NCBI GenBank assembly: GCA_002729525.1
Contig: PBYI01000035.1
Location: 1-64,000, forward strand
Length of the DNA: 64,000 bases
Origin: Nocardioides sp.
GTDB lineage: Bacteria; Actinomycetota; Actinomycetes; Propionibacteriales; Nocardioidaceae
Direction of reading: 5' to 3'
The notes beneath the pieces were generated by a model. That model ran no database searches. It worked only from the letters and a program-made list of their open reading frames with translations, and was not told the DNA's origin. The first letter of the stretch is position 1, and each line of letters starts with the position of its first letter. This document shows, piece after piece, positions 38,492-48,235 of the stretch. Made by a program: the position numbers and the translations under genes.

Positions 38492-39640
38492 ATGGCCGAG
38501 CCGACCAGCATCTACGAGACCGAGCACGAGGACTTCCGCGCCACCGTGCGCTCCTTCCTGGAGAAGGAGGCGGTCCCCCACCAGAAGCAGTGGGAGGCCG
38601 ACGGCCACGTCAGCCGCGAGGTCTGGACCAGGGCCGGCGAGCTCGGCCTGCTCTGCTTCGACGTCGAGGAGGAGTACGGCGGCCTCGGGCTGAAGGACTT
38701 CCGCTACAACGCGGTCGTGGCCGAGGAGATCGCCCGGGTCGGCGCCAGCGGACTCGGCTTCCCGGTCCACACCGACATCATCGTCCCCTACATCTCCACC
38801 CTCGGCACCGACGAGCAGAAGCAGCGCTGGCTGCCCGGCCTGGTCTCGGGCGAGCTGATCTCGGCGATCGCGATGACCGAGCCCGGCGCCGGATCGGACC
38901 TCCAGGGCGTCAAGACCTCCGCCGTCGACAAGGGCGACCACTACGTCCTCAACGGCTCCAAGACCTTCATCAGCAACGGCATCATGTCCGACCTGGTCAT
39001 CGTGGTCTGCCGCACCGACCCCGACGCGGGCTACAAGGGCATCAGCCTGCTCGTGGTCGAGGAGGGCATGGCGGGCTTCGAGCGCGGCCGCAACCTCGAC
39101 AAGGTCGGCCTCAAGGCGCAGGACACCGCCGAGCTGTTCTTCGACAACGTCGAGGTGCCCAAGACGAACCTCCTCGGAGCCGAGGGCGAGGGCTTCATCT
39201 ACCTCATGCAGAACCTCCCCCAGGAGCGGATCTCGATCGGCCTGATGGCCGTCGCCGCCATCGAGGAGGTCCTCAAGATGTCGATGGACTACGCCAAGCA
39301 GCGCGAGGCCTTCGGCAAGCCGATCGGCAAGTTCCAGCACAACCGGTTCCTCATCGCCGAGATGGCGACCGACGCCTACGTCGCGCGCACCTTCATCAAC
39401 GACGCGATCACCCGGCTCAACGCCGGCACGGCCGACCCGGTGCTCGCCTCGATGGCGAAGTGGTGGACCACCGAGCTGCAGCAGAAGGTCGTCAACCAGG
39501 GCGTGCAGCTGCACGGTGGCTACGGCTTCATGCTGGAGTACCCCATCGCGCAGGCCTACCTCGACAGCCGGATCCAGACGATCTACGGCGGCACCACCGA
39601 GGTCCAGAAGGAGATCATCGGCCGCTCGCTGGGCTTCTGA
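38492..39640 (+). CDS. Acyl-CoA dehydrogenase, LCAD-like
   Basis: A 382-residue FAD-dependent acyl-CoA dehydrogenase for the first beta-oxidation step. Signatures are IAMTEPGAGSDLQGVKT and the C-terminal GYGFMLEYPIAQAYLDSRIQ. The C-terminal motif is IYGGTTEVQKEI, with Gly where MCAD has its catalytic Glu. As in LCAD the base is probably the Glu of LPQERISIGL. GCAGGAG lies 10 nt before the ATG. A second acyl-CoA dehydrogenase follows 26 nt after the stop, so the two are an operon under the GTGACAG-N5-CTGTCAC promoter. Confidence 0.9.
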   Translation: MAEPTSIYETEHEDFRATVRSFLEKEAVPHQKQWEADGHVSREVWTRAGELGLLCFDVEEEYGGLGLKDFRYNAVVAEEIARVGASGLGFPVHTDIIVPYISTLGTDEQKQRWLPGLVSGELISAIAMTEPGAGSDLQGVKTSAVDKGDHYVLNGSKTFISNGIMSDLVIVVCRTDPDAGYKGISLLVVEEGMAGFERGRNLDKVGLKAQDTAELFFDNVEVPKTNLLGAEGEGFIYLMQNLPQERISIGLMAVAAIEEVLKMSMDYAKQREAFGKPIGKFQHNRFLIAEMATDAYVARTFINDAITRLNAGTADPVLASMAKWWTTELQQKVVNQGVQLHGGYGFMLEYPIAQAYLDSRIQTIYGGTTEVQKEIIGRSLGF

Positions 39641-39666
39641 GCCGCAGCCACCGACCACAGCAGACC

Positions 39667-40857
39667 ATGGACTTCGACCTCCCCGAGCAGGCCCTCGCCG
39701 TCCGCGAGGGTGTCGCGGCGATCGCCGCCAAGTACGACCACGCCTACTGGTCGGCCTGCGAGAACGAGCACCGCTTCCCGCACGAGATCTGGGCCGACCT
39801 CGCCGAGGGCGGGTGGATCGGCCTCACCGTCCCCGAGGAGTACGGCGGGGGCGGCGCCGGCATGCTCGACCTCGCCGTCGCCCTGGAGACCCTGACCTCC
39901 TCGGGCGGCACGGCCGCGACGTTCCTCTACATCCTCACGCCGGGCTTCGGCGCGATGACGCTCGCGCAGCACGGCACCGAGCAGCAGAAGACCGACATCC
40001 TCCCCGGCGTCGCCGCCGGCGAGACGCAGTTCGCGCTCGGGCTCACCGAGCCCGACGCCGGCTCCAACGCCATCGAGATCACCACCTCCTCCCGCGTCGA
40101 CGGCGACGAGCTGGTGATCAAGGGCCAGAAGATCTGGATCTCCGGACTGGAGAACGCCGACTGGATGATCGTCGTCACCCGCAGCACGCCGGCCGCGGAG
40201 GCCGCCGCGTCGCTGGGGTCCCGCACGGCCGGCTTCACGCTGGCGCTGGTGCCGGTCAAGGAGGCCGTCGCCGCCGGGACGCTGTCGTTCAGCCCGATCC
40301 CGAAGATGGGCGGCAACGTCGTCACCTCCAGCCAGGTCTTCCTCGACGACGTACGCGTGCCGCTGACCAACGTGCTGGGCGAGGTCGACCGGGGCTTCGC
40401 GGTGCTGTGGGACGTGCTCAACCCCGAGCGCATCCTGGCCGCCGCCGGCGGTGTCGGCGGGGCGGAGGCGGCCCTGCGCGTGGCGTCGGAGTACGCCTCG
40501 TCGCGCGAGGTCTTCGGTCGTCCGATCGGCGCCAACCAGGCGATCCAGTTCCCGCTGGCCCAGCTCAAGGCGAAGACCGAGCTGGCCCGGCTGATGACCT
40601 ACAAGGCGGCCTGGCTCTTCGACCAGGGACGTCCCTGCGGCAACGAGACCAACGTCGCCAAGCTCACTGCTGCGCAGGTCTCCTGGGAAGCGGCCGACCG
40701 TGCTTTCCAGACGTTCGGCGGCATGGCCTACTCCCAGGAGTACCCCGTCGAGCGGCTCTTCCGCGACGCCCGCATCGGCAAGAACATCCCGGTGGCCGAA
40801 GAGCTCATCCTCGCCCACATCGGCACGCAGATGCTGGGGCTCCCCCGCTCCTACTGA
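39667..40857 (+). CDS. Acyl-CoA dehydrogenase
   Basis: A 396-residue acyl-CoA dehydrogenase. Landmarks are LGLTEPDAGSNAIEITTSS, GQKIWISGLENADWMIVVT, YASSREVFGRPIGANQAIQFPLAQ and the C-terminal FQTFGGMAYSQEYPVERLFRD followed by ARIGKNIPVAEELIL. The C-terminal pattern differs from that of the upstream dehydrogenase, so the two probably act on different chain lengths or branched substrates. No clear ribosome-binding site precedes ATG 39667. It is convergent with the TetR gene. Confidence 0.88.
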   Translation: MDFDLPEQALAVREGVAAIAAKYDHAYWSACENEHRFPHEIWADLAEGGWIGLTVPEEYGGGGAGMLDLAVALETLTSSGGTAATFLYILTPGFGAMTLAQHGTEQQKTDILPGVAAGETQFALGLTEPDAGSNAIEITTSSRVDGDELVIKGQKIWISGLENADWMIVVTRSTPAAEAAASLGSRTAGFTLALVPVKEAVAAGTLSFSPIPKMGGNVVTSSQVFLDDVRVPLTNVLGEVDRGFAVLWDVLNPERILAAAGGVGGAEAALRVASEYASSREVFGRPIGANQAIQFPLAQLKAKTELARLMTYKAAWLFDQGRPCGNETNVAKLTAAQVSWEAADRAFQTFGGMAYSQEYPVERLFRDARIGKNIPVAEELILAHIGTQMLGLPRSY

Positions 40858-40900
40858 GCGCCGGCGCCCCGCGCCCGACCCGCACCGGCCCGGGCGTCGC

Positions 40901-41569
40901 TCAGCGGCGCTCGGGCACCGGCGCGAGCGCGGTGCCCGGGAAGTCCTGCGGCAGGTCCTGCGGGAGCGACTGGATCGTCGCGAGCAGACCCGACACCAGC
41001 ACCTGGGTGGCCTGCGGACGCGTCAGCGCGCCGCCGACCAGCTCGCGGATCGCAGCCTTGGCGAAGCCGCCGTACGCACGCACCATGGCCCGCGAGGTGA
41101 CGTCGTCGGCGTCCAGGCGCAGCACCTCCAGCATCCGCCGGGCGGCGAGGTCGTCGGCCTGCGCGAGGATCTCCGAGACCTCCGGGTCGTCGCCCATCCC
41201 CGTGCCGGTGACGGTGAGGTACGTCGGGCCCTGTGCCTCGGCGGAGGCCACGAACCACGCGACGGCGGTCTCGACCCGGTCGACCAGCGAGCCGCGCAGC
41301 TCGGGAAGCGGGCGCTCGAGCTCGGTCATCAGGACGGCCCGACGGACCACCTCGAGGTAGAGCGCGCGCTTGTCGCCGAAGTAGTGGTTGAGCAGGCCGC
41401 GGGCGATGCCGGCCTCCCGCGCGATCTGCGTGGTCGACACCTGCGCGTAGGGCCGCTCGGCGAACAGCCGCGCGGCGCAGTCGACGATCTGCTCGCGTCG
41501 CTCGTCCGGGGGCAGCCGACGACCGCGCGGGGCGCCCTCGTCGGGGGCCTCCACCCGCTCACTGGTCAT
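40901..41569 (-). CDS. TetR-family transcriptional regulator
   Basis: A 222-residue TetR repressor. The helix-turn-helix is VSTTQIAREAGIARGLLNHY (near residues 43-62) followed by FGDKRALYLEVVRRAV, and the remainder is an all-helical ligand-binding domain. Its position beside two acyl-CoA dehydrogenases suggests a fatty acyl-CoA ligand and control of lipid genes. It is a candidate, competing with the MerR protein, for binding the GTGACAG-type repeats. Start is ATG 41569; no ribosome-binding site is obvious. Confidence 0.88.
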   Translation of the reverse strand: MTSERVEAPDEGAPRGRRLPPDERREQIVDCAARLFAERPYAQVSTTQIAREAGIARGLLNHYFGDKRALYLEVVRRAVLMTELERPLPELRGSLVDRVETAVAWFVASAEAQGPTYLTVTGTGMGDDPEVSEILAQADDLAARRMLEVLRLDADDVTSRAMVRAYGGFAKAAIRELVGGALTRPQATQVLVSGLLATIQSLPQDLPQDFPGTALAPVPERR

Positions 41570-41643
41570 CCGTGCCGCCTCTCACCGCGGACCATGATCG
41601 CACCCTGGTCCTCGGGCGTCGCAGCACTCCCGCCCGGTCGGGC

Positions 41644-42390
41644 TCACGGCAGCAGCCTGCGCCACGCCGGGAGCCCCATCCCGGTCCCCTTCGCGGCATC
41701 GGTGACGCGGGTGGGCAGCAGCCGGTGCGCCCAGACGCCACCCACCGCGTCCGGGCCCACGACGTACCGGGCCCGCGGGGCCGGCGTGCTGAGCGCGTGC
41801 CGGACCGTGCGGGCGACCCAGACCGGGTCGGGCATCAGGCGGTGGTTGCCGGTCACCAGCTCCGAGCGCCGGTAGGCCTTGGCGTACCCCTCGAAGGCGG
41901 GCTCGGGGAACGACTCGCCGCCGTGGGCCCAGATGTCGGTGCGGAAGCTGCCGGGCTCGACGAGCACGACCTTCACCCCGAACCCCGCGACCTCCATCCG
42001 CATGGCGTCGGAGAGCGCCTCCAGGCCGTGCTTGCTCGCGGAGTACCACCCGGCCAGCGGCAGCGTGAAGCGGCCGGCCATCGAGCTCATGTTCACGATC
42101 CGCCCCGACCGGTGCTCACGGAAGTGCGGCAGCACCAGGCGCGAGAGGCGGGCGGGCGCGACCAGGTTGAGCTCGAGCTGCGCCCGCGCGGTCTCGTCGT
42201 CGACGTCCTCGACGGCGCCGGTCTGCGCGAACCCGGCATTGTTGACCAGGCCGTGCAGCCGCTCCGAGGTCGCCAGCACCTCCTCCACCGCCGCCGCGCA
42301 CGCGTCGGCGTCGGTGACGTCCATGAGCACGGTGCGCAGCGGCGTACCGGCCTCCGCGGCCTCGGACCGCAGCGCGTCGGCGGCGCGCAG
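41644..42390 (-). pseudogene. Truncated short-chain dehydrogenase/reductase
   Basis: About 249 codons of an SDR. Present are LVNNAGFAQTGAVEDV (NNAG motif), VNMSSMAG, the active-site YSASKHG and VVLVEPGSFRTDIW. The N-terminal strand and the TGxxxGIG NAD(P)-binding motif are missing: reading upstream, recognisable SDR sequence (LRAADALRSEAAEAGTPLRT) stops at 42390, and the next bases belong to a plus-strand Mce gene. The open frame continues on into antisense mce sequence, which is not meaningful. The break is best explained by a deletion that removed the SDR 5' end. Confidence 0.8.
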
Positions 42391-43372
42391 TCGTTGCCGC
42401 TCCCGGGCGCCGTCGGCACCGACGGCTACCTGGTCACGATGGTCTTCGACGACGTCACCAACCTCGTGCCGAAGGAGACCTGCCGCGCCAACGACGTCGT
42501 CGTCGGCAGTGTCGTGTCCGTCGAGCTGCGCGACGACCTGCGGGCGGAGGTCGTGTGCACGATCTCCCCCGACGTCGACCCTGCTCGGCGAGTCCGACCT
42601 CCCCTCGACCGCGCGCCGGCTCGACCGCTTCGTGTCGACGTTCGACGCCAACCGCGACGTCATCGTCGACACCCTGCGGTCGGTCAACCGGCTCAGCGGC
42701 CGGCTCGCCCGGCAGCGCGGGGTGCTGGCCGACGCGCTGGAGACCGTCCCGGACGGGCTCGCCGCCCTAGAGCGCCAGCGCCCCCGCCTCGTCGCCACCC
42801 TGACCCGGGTCGCGCGGCTGTCCGACACCGTGGTCCCGCTGCTGCGCCGCACCCGGGCCGACACCGTCGCCGACCTCGAGCACCTCGCGCCGGTCCTGGA
42901 GGAGCTGCTCACCGAGAAGCGCCTGTTGGCGAAGGCGCTCGAGGGCTACATCACCTTCCCCTTCCCCAGCGGCACGAAGTACGTCAGCCGGGGCGACTAC
43001 GCCGGCATGTTCGGCACCATCACCCTCGACCTCGACCAGCTGATGTCGACGTTCGAGTCCGAGCTGCCCGAGCAGTCGGGCGAGGAGCCCGCCGGTCCGG
43101 CGCTCCCGGACCTGCCCGAGCTGCCCGGTGTCCCCGCCGGGCAGACGCCGGGACTCGGTGACCTGGTCGACGACGTCACCGGACTGCCCGCCGAGGTGCT
43201 CGAGGACCTCCAGCAGGGACTCGCGGAGGGTCTGGGCGACCTCGGTCAGGGCGGCATCCGCGACCTGCTCAGCGGGGGTCGCTCGGGCGGCGGGCCCGAC
43301 CGGGTCGGGTCGTCGCAGCCCGACGGACCGCCCACCACCCTCGGCGAGCTGCTCACCGGAGGTGCGCCGTGA
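42391..43372 (+). pseudogene. Decayed mceE-like gene
   Basis: The remnant starts abruptly inside an Mce domain: LPLPGAVGTDGYLVTMVF, then DDVTNLVP and NDVVVGSVVSVELRDDL. Signal peptide and lipobox are gone. At about 42575-42600 the frame shifts, and STLLGESDLPSTARRLDRF abuts sequence that normally lies more than 100 residues further on. So at least one internal deletion has removed most of the Mce domain end. From there one frame is intact to the stop, with helical repeats and the MceE-type ITFPFPSGTKYVSRGDYAGM. The Pro/Gly/Leu-rich C-terminus reads through to a stop overlapping mceF. Confidence 0.8.
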
Positions 43373-44826
43373 TCACCCGCCGCGTCCGCGTCCAGCTCCT
43401 CGTCTTCGCCGTCGTCACCGCCCTGGTGGTCTGGTACGGCGCCCCCCGCCTGCTCGGCCTCGGCTCGGTGCTGAACCCGCCGTACACGGTCGAGATGCAG
43501 GTGGACAACGCCGGCGGGCTGTACCCCCGCGCCGACGTCGACGTGCTCGGCACCCGGGTCGGCTCGGTCGCCGAGCTGCGGGCCGGGCCGGGCCGGAGGA
43601 CCACGGTCGTCCTCGATCTCGACGCCGGCACCGAGGTGCCCCGCGACGTACGTGCCGTCGTCGGCTCGAAGTCCGCGATCGGTGAGGGCTACGTGCTGCT
43701 CGAGCCCCGTTCGGCCGACGGTCCGGTGCTCGTCGACGGTGACGTGATCGGGGTCGAGGACACCGTCAGCCCGCCGCGCCTGGAACAGCTGCTGTCGAAC
43801 CTCGACGACCTCGTCGCCTCCGTGCCGCGCGACGACCTGGCCACCGTGCTCGACGAGGCGGCGCTGGCGCTGGACGACCTCGGCGGGCCGACCGACCGCC
43901 TGCTGGCGGGCACGCAGGTGCTCACTCGCGACACCCTCGCCAACCTCGACGACCTGACGGCGCTGATCCGCGACGCCAACACCGTGCTCTCGACCCAGGC
44001 CGAGCTGGGTCCCGGCACGCGGCGCTGGACCCGGGCGCTGGCGTCCCTGACCAAGCGCCTGCGCGAGCTCGATCCGACGGTGGTGTCGATCTACGACACC
44101 GGGCTGCGGGCCTCCACCGGCGTGACCAACCTGCTCGCCGACAACCAGCAGCTGCTGCCGGTGCTGCTGAGCAACCTCGTCTCGCTCACCACGGTGGCCC
44201 AGGAGCGCACCCCCGAGCTGCGCAAGACCCTGGTGATCTTCCCGTGGATCCTCCAGAACAGCATCAACACCACCCGGCACTGCGACGAGTACGACATCCG
44301 CACCGGCAAGGCCGTCGAGTCGACCTGCCACTACGACGAGAACGGCGACCCGATCTACACGCTGCACCTCTCGCAGCAGGCGCCGCAGGTCGGGACGTTC
44401 CAGCCGTGCACCCAGGGCTACGAGGGCACCCAGCGCTACCAGCCCGACGGCCGCCCGGTCGCCGGCGACGGTCCGCTCCAGTCCGAGGACGCCGAGCCGA
44501 ACCTGCGGGCGGGCTGCACCGCCTCGCCCACCGACCCGCGCACGCCGAACGTCCGCGGCGCCCAGAACGTCACCACGCCCGCGTGGCGCAAGCCGGAGCC
44601 GGCCGTCGCCGGCGACACCCGTGCCCGCTCGGGAGGCCGCGCGTCCGGCGGCTCGGCCGCCGGAGCCGGCCGGGACGGCACGACGGCGATCTGGAACCCC
44701 AGCACGGGCGTGCTGACCACCGGCCGCAGCGCCGTACGACTGACCGGGATGCACGGCGACCCGCCGCCGAGCGGACCCGACGGACTCGCGTGGCTGCTGA
44801 CCAGCCCGCTGGGAGGGGAACGATGA
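43369..44826 (+). CDS. MceF-like substrate-binding protein
   Basis: A 485-residue Mce-family protein with an N-terminal membrane anchor (VQLLVFAVVTALVVWYGAP), the MCE domain (YTVEMQVDNAGGLYPRADVD, VGSVAELRAGPG, SAIGEGYVLLEPRS) and a long helical region. Mce proteins form tubular lipid-import complexes with YrbE permeases. The GTG start overlaps the mceE stop, and two Mce-associated genes follow with 4-nt overlaps. The reading frame is intact, but YrbE and MceA-D genes are missing from this locus. It may serve another Mce complex or be on the way to decay. The C-terminal 120 residues are Gly/Pro/Thr-rich. Confidence 0.82.
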   Translation: MITRRVRVQLLVFAVVTALVVWYGAPRLLGLGSVLNPPYTVEMQVDNAGGLYPRADVDVLGTRVGSVAELRAGPGRRTTVVLDLDAGTEVPRDVRAVVGSKSAIGEGYVLLEPRSADGPVLVDGDVIGVEDTVSPPRLEQLLSNLDDLVASVPRDDLATVLDEAALALDDLGGPTDRLLAGTQVLTRDTLANLDDLTALIRDANTVLSTQAELGPGTRRWTRALASLTKRLRELDPTVVSIYDTGLRASTGVTNLLADNQQLLPVLLSNLVSLTTVAQERTPELRKTLVIFPWILQNSINTTRHCDEYDIRTGKAVESTCHYDENGDPIYTLHLSQQAPQVGTFQPCTQGYEGTQRYQPDGRPVAGDGPLQSEDAEPNLRAGCTASPTDPRTPNVRGAQNVTTPAWRKPEPAVAGDTRARSGGRASGGSAAGAGRDGTTAIWNPSTGVLTTGRSAVRLTGMHGDPPPSGPDGLAWLLTSPLGGER

Positions 44827-45347
44827 GCACGAGCACCAGGACCCGTGACGACGCCGGGAGCACGGTGAGCACGGGCCGGCGCGTCACCGTCACCGCCGAC
44901 CACCTCCTCGCCACCGTGGTGGTGGTCCTGCTCGCCGTCGGCGGGTGGGCGTGGGTCTCGGATGACGACGACCTGGACGCCGAGGTGACCAGTGCCGCCA
45001 GCCAGGCCGCGCGGGACTTCTTCACCCTCGACCACCGCACGGCCGACGAGGACGTCGCCCGGATGCAGGCGAGCACGACCGGGGACTTCTCCGACACCTA
45101 CGCCGAGCGCAGCCGTGAGCTCGTCACGGAGGTCACCGGCAAGAAGCTCGTGATGACGGCCGAGGTCGCCGAGGACGGCGTCGCCACGGAGTACCTCGGC
45201 GACGGCGAGGCGCAGGTGCTGGTGGCCGTCGACGTCGCCACCACGATCGACTCCGGGGCGACCGACGAGGCGCGCTACCGGACGCGGGTGCGCCTGGTGG
45301 AGGTCGACGGGGCGTGGCTCGTGGCCGGTCTGGAGCAGGTCGGATGA
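44823..45347 (+). CDS. Mce-associated membrane protein 1
   Basis: A 174-residue protein with one N-terminal membrane segment (LLATVVVVLLAVGGWAWV) and an extracytoplasmic NTF2-like domain: ARDFFTLDHRTADEDVARMQ, TGDFSDTYAERS and VDGAWLVAGLEQV. This is the layout of mycobacterial Mas proteins, which stabilise Mce complexes. ATG overlaps the mceF stop by 4 nt, and its own stop overlaps the next gene by 4 nt. Confidence 0.8.
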   Translation: MSTSTRTRDDAGSTVSTGRRVTVTADHLLATVVVVLLAVGGWAWVSDDDDLDAEVTSAASQAARDFFTLDHRTADEDVARMQASTTGDFSDTYAERSRELVTEVTGKKLVMTAEVAEDGVATEYLGDGEAQVLVAVDVATTIDSGATDEARYRTRVRLVEVDGAWLVAGLEQVG

Positions 45348-45988
45348 GCACGGTGCAAGAGAAGGAGCAGGCCGACGTGAGCACCGACCACCACACCGGG
45401 AGCGAGGCGCCCCGCGCGCGGGGGTCTGCCGCACGCGCCCGAGGCGTCCGGTCGTCGACCCTCGTCCTGGTGGTCGCCGTCCTCGCTGCCGGGTCCGGCG
45501 TGTGGTGGCTGCTCCAGCAGCGCCCCGAGCCGGGCGGCACGCCGCCGACCAGCACCGCCGGCGGGGAGGCGTACGTCGGGGGCTCGCTGCCCGGCGACCT
45601 CGCGGCGCCGGTGGCGGCAGCGGTGCAGACGGTGCCGCTCGCCCTGACCTACGACTACCGCGACCTCCAGGCCGGGCTGAAGCAGGCGACCGGCGGGATG
45701 ACCGACGAGTTCGCGGCGGAGTTCCGCACCACGTTCCAGCAGTCGGCAGGGCGGCTCGCGCGCTCCAAGCAGGCGGTCACCGACGCCACCGTGAAGGCGG
45801 CGGGGGTGGTGCGTCAGGAGGACGACGACCACGTCGTGGTCCTCCTGTACGTCGACCAGGTGTTGGTCTCCGCCACCACGCTCGCCGACCCCGACCAGCC
45901 GGTGCAGGTGAGCCAGAACCGCGTGCTCGCCGGGCTCGAGCGGGGCGACGACGGCACCTGGCGCGTCGACTCGATCAGCCCGCGCTGA
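45344..45988 (+). CDS. Mce-associated membrane protein 2
   Basis: A 214-residue protein with a Glu/Arg/Ala-rich cytoplasmic head, one membrane segment (STLVLVVAVLAAGSGVWWLL) and an outside domain with YDYRDLQAGLKQATGGMTDE and FRTTFQQSAGRLARSKQ, ending DDGTWRVDSISPR. It is the second Mas-like protein of the remnant mce operon. The ATG overlaps the previous stop. It ends 15 nt from the convergent molybdopterin gene. Confidence 0.78.
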   Translation: MSTVQEKEQADVSTDHHTGSEAPRARGSAARARGVRSSTLVLVVAVLAAGSGVWWLLQQRPEPGGTPPTSTAGGEAYVGGSLPGDLAAPVAAAVQTVPLALTYDYRDLQAGLKQATGGMTDEFAAEFRTTFQQSAGRLARSKQAVTDATVKAAGVVRQEDDDHVVVLLYVDQVLVSATTLADPDQPVQVSQNRVLAGLERGDDGTWRVDSISPR

Positions 45989-46003
45989 CGCTGCCCGTCG
46001 CCG

Positions 46004-48235
46004 TCAGTCGACGACCGTCAGCGTCGGGACCGACACCGGGACGACCGTCACCGGCACCGCGTTGACGGTGGCGGTGCCGGTCGGCTCGTCGAGCGTGCGG
46101 GCGTCGGCCAGCAGGTTGCTGTTGACGCCCGGCCGCGCCGCGGCGACCTCGCCCCGGGTGCCGGGCAGGTCGTGGCCCCAGCCGTGCGGAAGCGTGACGA
46201 CGCCGGTGCGGACCCGGTCGGTGACCTCGACCGGCGCCTCGACCTCGCCGGCCGGTCCGACGACCCGCGCCGGCCCGCCGTCGACGAGGCCGAGCCGCTC
46301 GGCGTCGTCGGGGTGCACCTGCAGGGTGCACAGGTTGGTGCCGCCCGACAGCGCGGGCAGGTTGTGCATCCAGGAGTTGTTGGAGCGCAGGTGGCGTCGG
46401 CCGACGAGCAGCAGACCGTCGCCGACCGGCTCGTCGAGTGTCACCCGCAGCCGCTCCGCGTCGCGCAGGAACGGCTCGGCGGCGAGCTCGACGGTGCCGC
46501 TGGGCGTCGACAACACCTCGGGCAGCCGAGGCTGGAGCGGGCCGAGGTCGACGCCGTGCGGCGCCGCCTGCACGTCGGCGAGCGTGAGGTCGTACGGACC
46601 GCCGCGGAGCATCAGGTCGACCAGGCGCTCCGGTCCGGTGAGACCGGCTGCCGCCGTCACGCCGTACGACGCCGCGACCTGGCGGGCGACCTCGTCGTCG
46701 AGCGCGTCGACGTCGGCGCCGGGGCCGAGGCCGGCCGCGATGCCGCTGAGCGTGAGCAGCGTGCGCCACTCCTGCGGGACGTCGGTGTCCACGACCGCCG
46801 GCGACCAGTGCGCGACGTTGCGGACGGCGTACTGGTAGAGCAGGACGTCGTAGTGCGGGCGCTCCAGCGGGCTCGGACCGGGCAGCACGACGTCGGCGTG
46901 CCGGGTGGTCTCGTTGAGGTAGGGGTCGACGCACACGAGCAGGTCGAGCGAGCCGAACGCCTCCTGCATCCGAGCGGAGTCGGGCGCGCTGAGGCAGGGG
47001 TTGCCGCCGACGGTGACGACGGCCCGCACCCGCCCGGCGCCGGGGGTGAGGATCTCGTCGGGCAGCGTCGCGACGGGCAGCTCCGACATCACCTCGGGGC
47101 GCTCCTGCACCCGGCTGTGCCAGCGGCCGTGGCGGAACGGCTTGCGTGGACCGGGGCGGGTGTTGGGCTGACCGGCGGCGGCCTTCGGGAACATCGCCCC
47201 GCCGGGTCGGTCGAGGTTGCCGGTGACGACGTTGAGCACGTCGACGAGCCAGCTGGCGACGGTGCCGAAGCCGGACGTCGTGGTGCCCATCCGGCCGTAG
47301 ACGACCGCCCGGTCGGCCGCGGCGAGCTCGCGGGCGAGCCGGCGGGTCGTGGCGGCGTCGACGCCGGTGTGCTCCGCGGTCGCCTCCGGCGGGAAGGCGG
47401 CGACGACCTCACGCACCTCGTCGAGGCCCGAGACGTGCTCCGCGAGCCGGCCCAGGTCGTCCAGGCCCTCGTCGAGGACGGTGTGCACCAGGCTCATCAG
47501 CAGCAGCGCGTCGGTGCCGGGCCGGATGGCGACGTGCTCGGTGGCGGCGTCGGCGGTGCGGGTGCGGACCGGGTCGACGACGACCACGCTGCCGCCGCGC
47601 TCGCGGATCCGGCGCAGCTTCCCGCGAACGTCGGGCGCGGTCATCATGCTGCCGTTGGAGACCAGCGGGTTTCCACCGAGCAGCAGCAGGTGGTCGGTGT
47701 GGTCGAGGTCGGGCACGGCCACGGTCGCGACGTCGCCGAACAGGTACCCCGAGGCGAACATCTTCGGCACCTGGTCGACGGTGCCGGCGCTGTAGACCTG
47801 CGTGGTGCCGAGCGCCCGGACGAGCGGGCGCAGGTAGAGCGCGCCGGCGAGGTGGTGGGCCGACGGGTTGCCGAAGTAGACGGCCACCGACCCACGGCCG
47901 TGCTCGGCCTGCACCGCGGACAGGCGCCGCGCGACCTCGGCGTACGCCTCCTCCCACGAGACCTCCACGTGCACGCCGTCGCGCTTGACCAGCGGACGGC
48001 GGAGCCGGTCGGGGTCGGCGTGCAGCTCACCGATCGCGGCACCCTTGGGGCACAGGTAGCCGCGGCTGAGGACGTCGTCGCGGTCGCCCCGCACACGTAC
48101 GTCGCCGGGCTCCCGGCCGTCGCCGCGGACGGTCACCTCCAGACCGCAGGTGGCCTCGCACAGCGGGCAGGTGACGTGGGCGGTGCGCTCAGCCCGGCTC
48201 GGCGGGGCCTCCGAGTGGCTGGTCGTGGTGCTCAT
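46004..48235 (-). CDS. Molybdopterin-dependent oxidoreductase
   Basis: A 743-residue DMSO-reductase-superfamily enzyme. The N-terminal [4Fe-4S] motif is CPLCEATC (Cys23, 26, 30) with Cys62 in YLCPKG. Molybdopterin guanine dinucleotide contacts appear as LLLGGNPLVSNGSMMTAPD, VVVVDPVRTRTAD and the C-terminal RRHLRSNNSWMHNLP. No Tat signal is seen, so it is probably cytoplasmic. The substrate is unknown; catalytically similar actinobacterial proteins are loosely called formate dehydrogenase or nitrate reductase. It overlaps the MerR gene end by 47 nt on the same strand, suggesting co-expression. Confidence 0.85.
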   Translation of the reverse strand: MSTTTSHSEAPPSRAERTAHVTCPLCEATCGLEVTVRGDGREPGDVRVRGDRDDVLSRGYLCPKGAAIGELHADPDRLRRPLVKRDGVHVEVSWEEAYAEVARRLSAVQAEHGRGSVAVYFGNPSAHHLAGALYLRPLVRALGTTQVYSAGTVDQVPKMFASGYLFGDVATVAVPDLDHTDHLLLLGGNPLVSNGSMMTAPDVRGKLRRIRERGGSVVVVDPVRTRTADAATEHVAIRPGTDALLLMSLVHTVLDEGLDDLGRLAEHVSGLDEVREVVAAFPPEATAEHTGVDAATTRRLARELAAADRAVVYGRMGTTTSGFGTVASWLVDVLNVVTGNLDRPGGAMFPKAAAGQPNTRPGPRKPFRHGRWHSRVQERPEVMSELPVATLPDEILTPGAGRVRAVVTVGGNPCLSAPDSARMQEAFGSLDLLVCVDPYLNETTRHADVVLPGPSPLERPHYDVLLYQYAVRNVAHWSPAVVDTDVPQEWRTLLTLSGIAAGLGPGADVDALDDEVARQVAASYGVTAAAGLTGPERLVDLMLRGGPYDLTLADVQAAPHGVDLGPLQPRLPEVLSTPSGTVELAAEPFLRDAERLRVTLDEPVGDGLLLVGRRHLRSNNSWMHNLPALSGGTNLCTLQVHPDDAERLGLVDGGPARVVGPAGEVEAPVEVTDRVRTGVVTLPHGWGHDLPGTRGEVAAARPGVNSNLLADARTLDEPTGTATVNAVPVTVVPVSVPTLTVVD

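Noticed and set aside
41644..42912. A 422-codon SDR as an intact, extended gene
   Set aside because: Residues upstream of 42390 are antisense Mce sequence and contain no nucleotide-binding motif.
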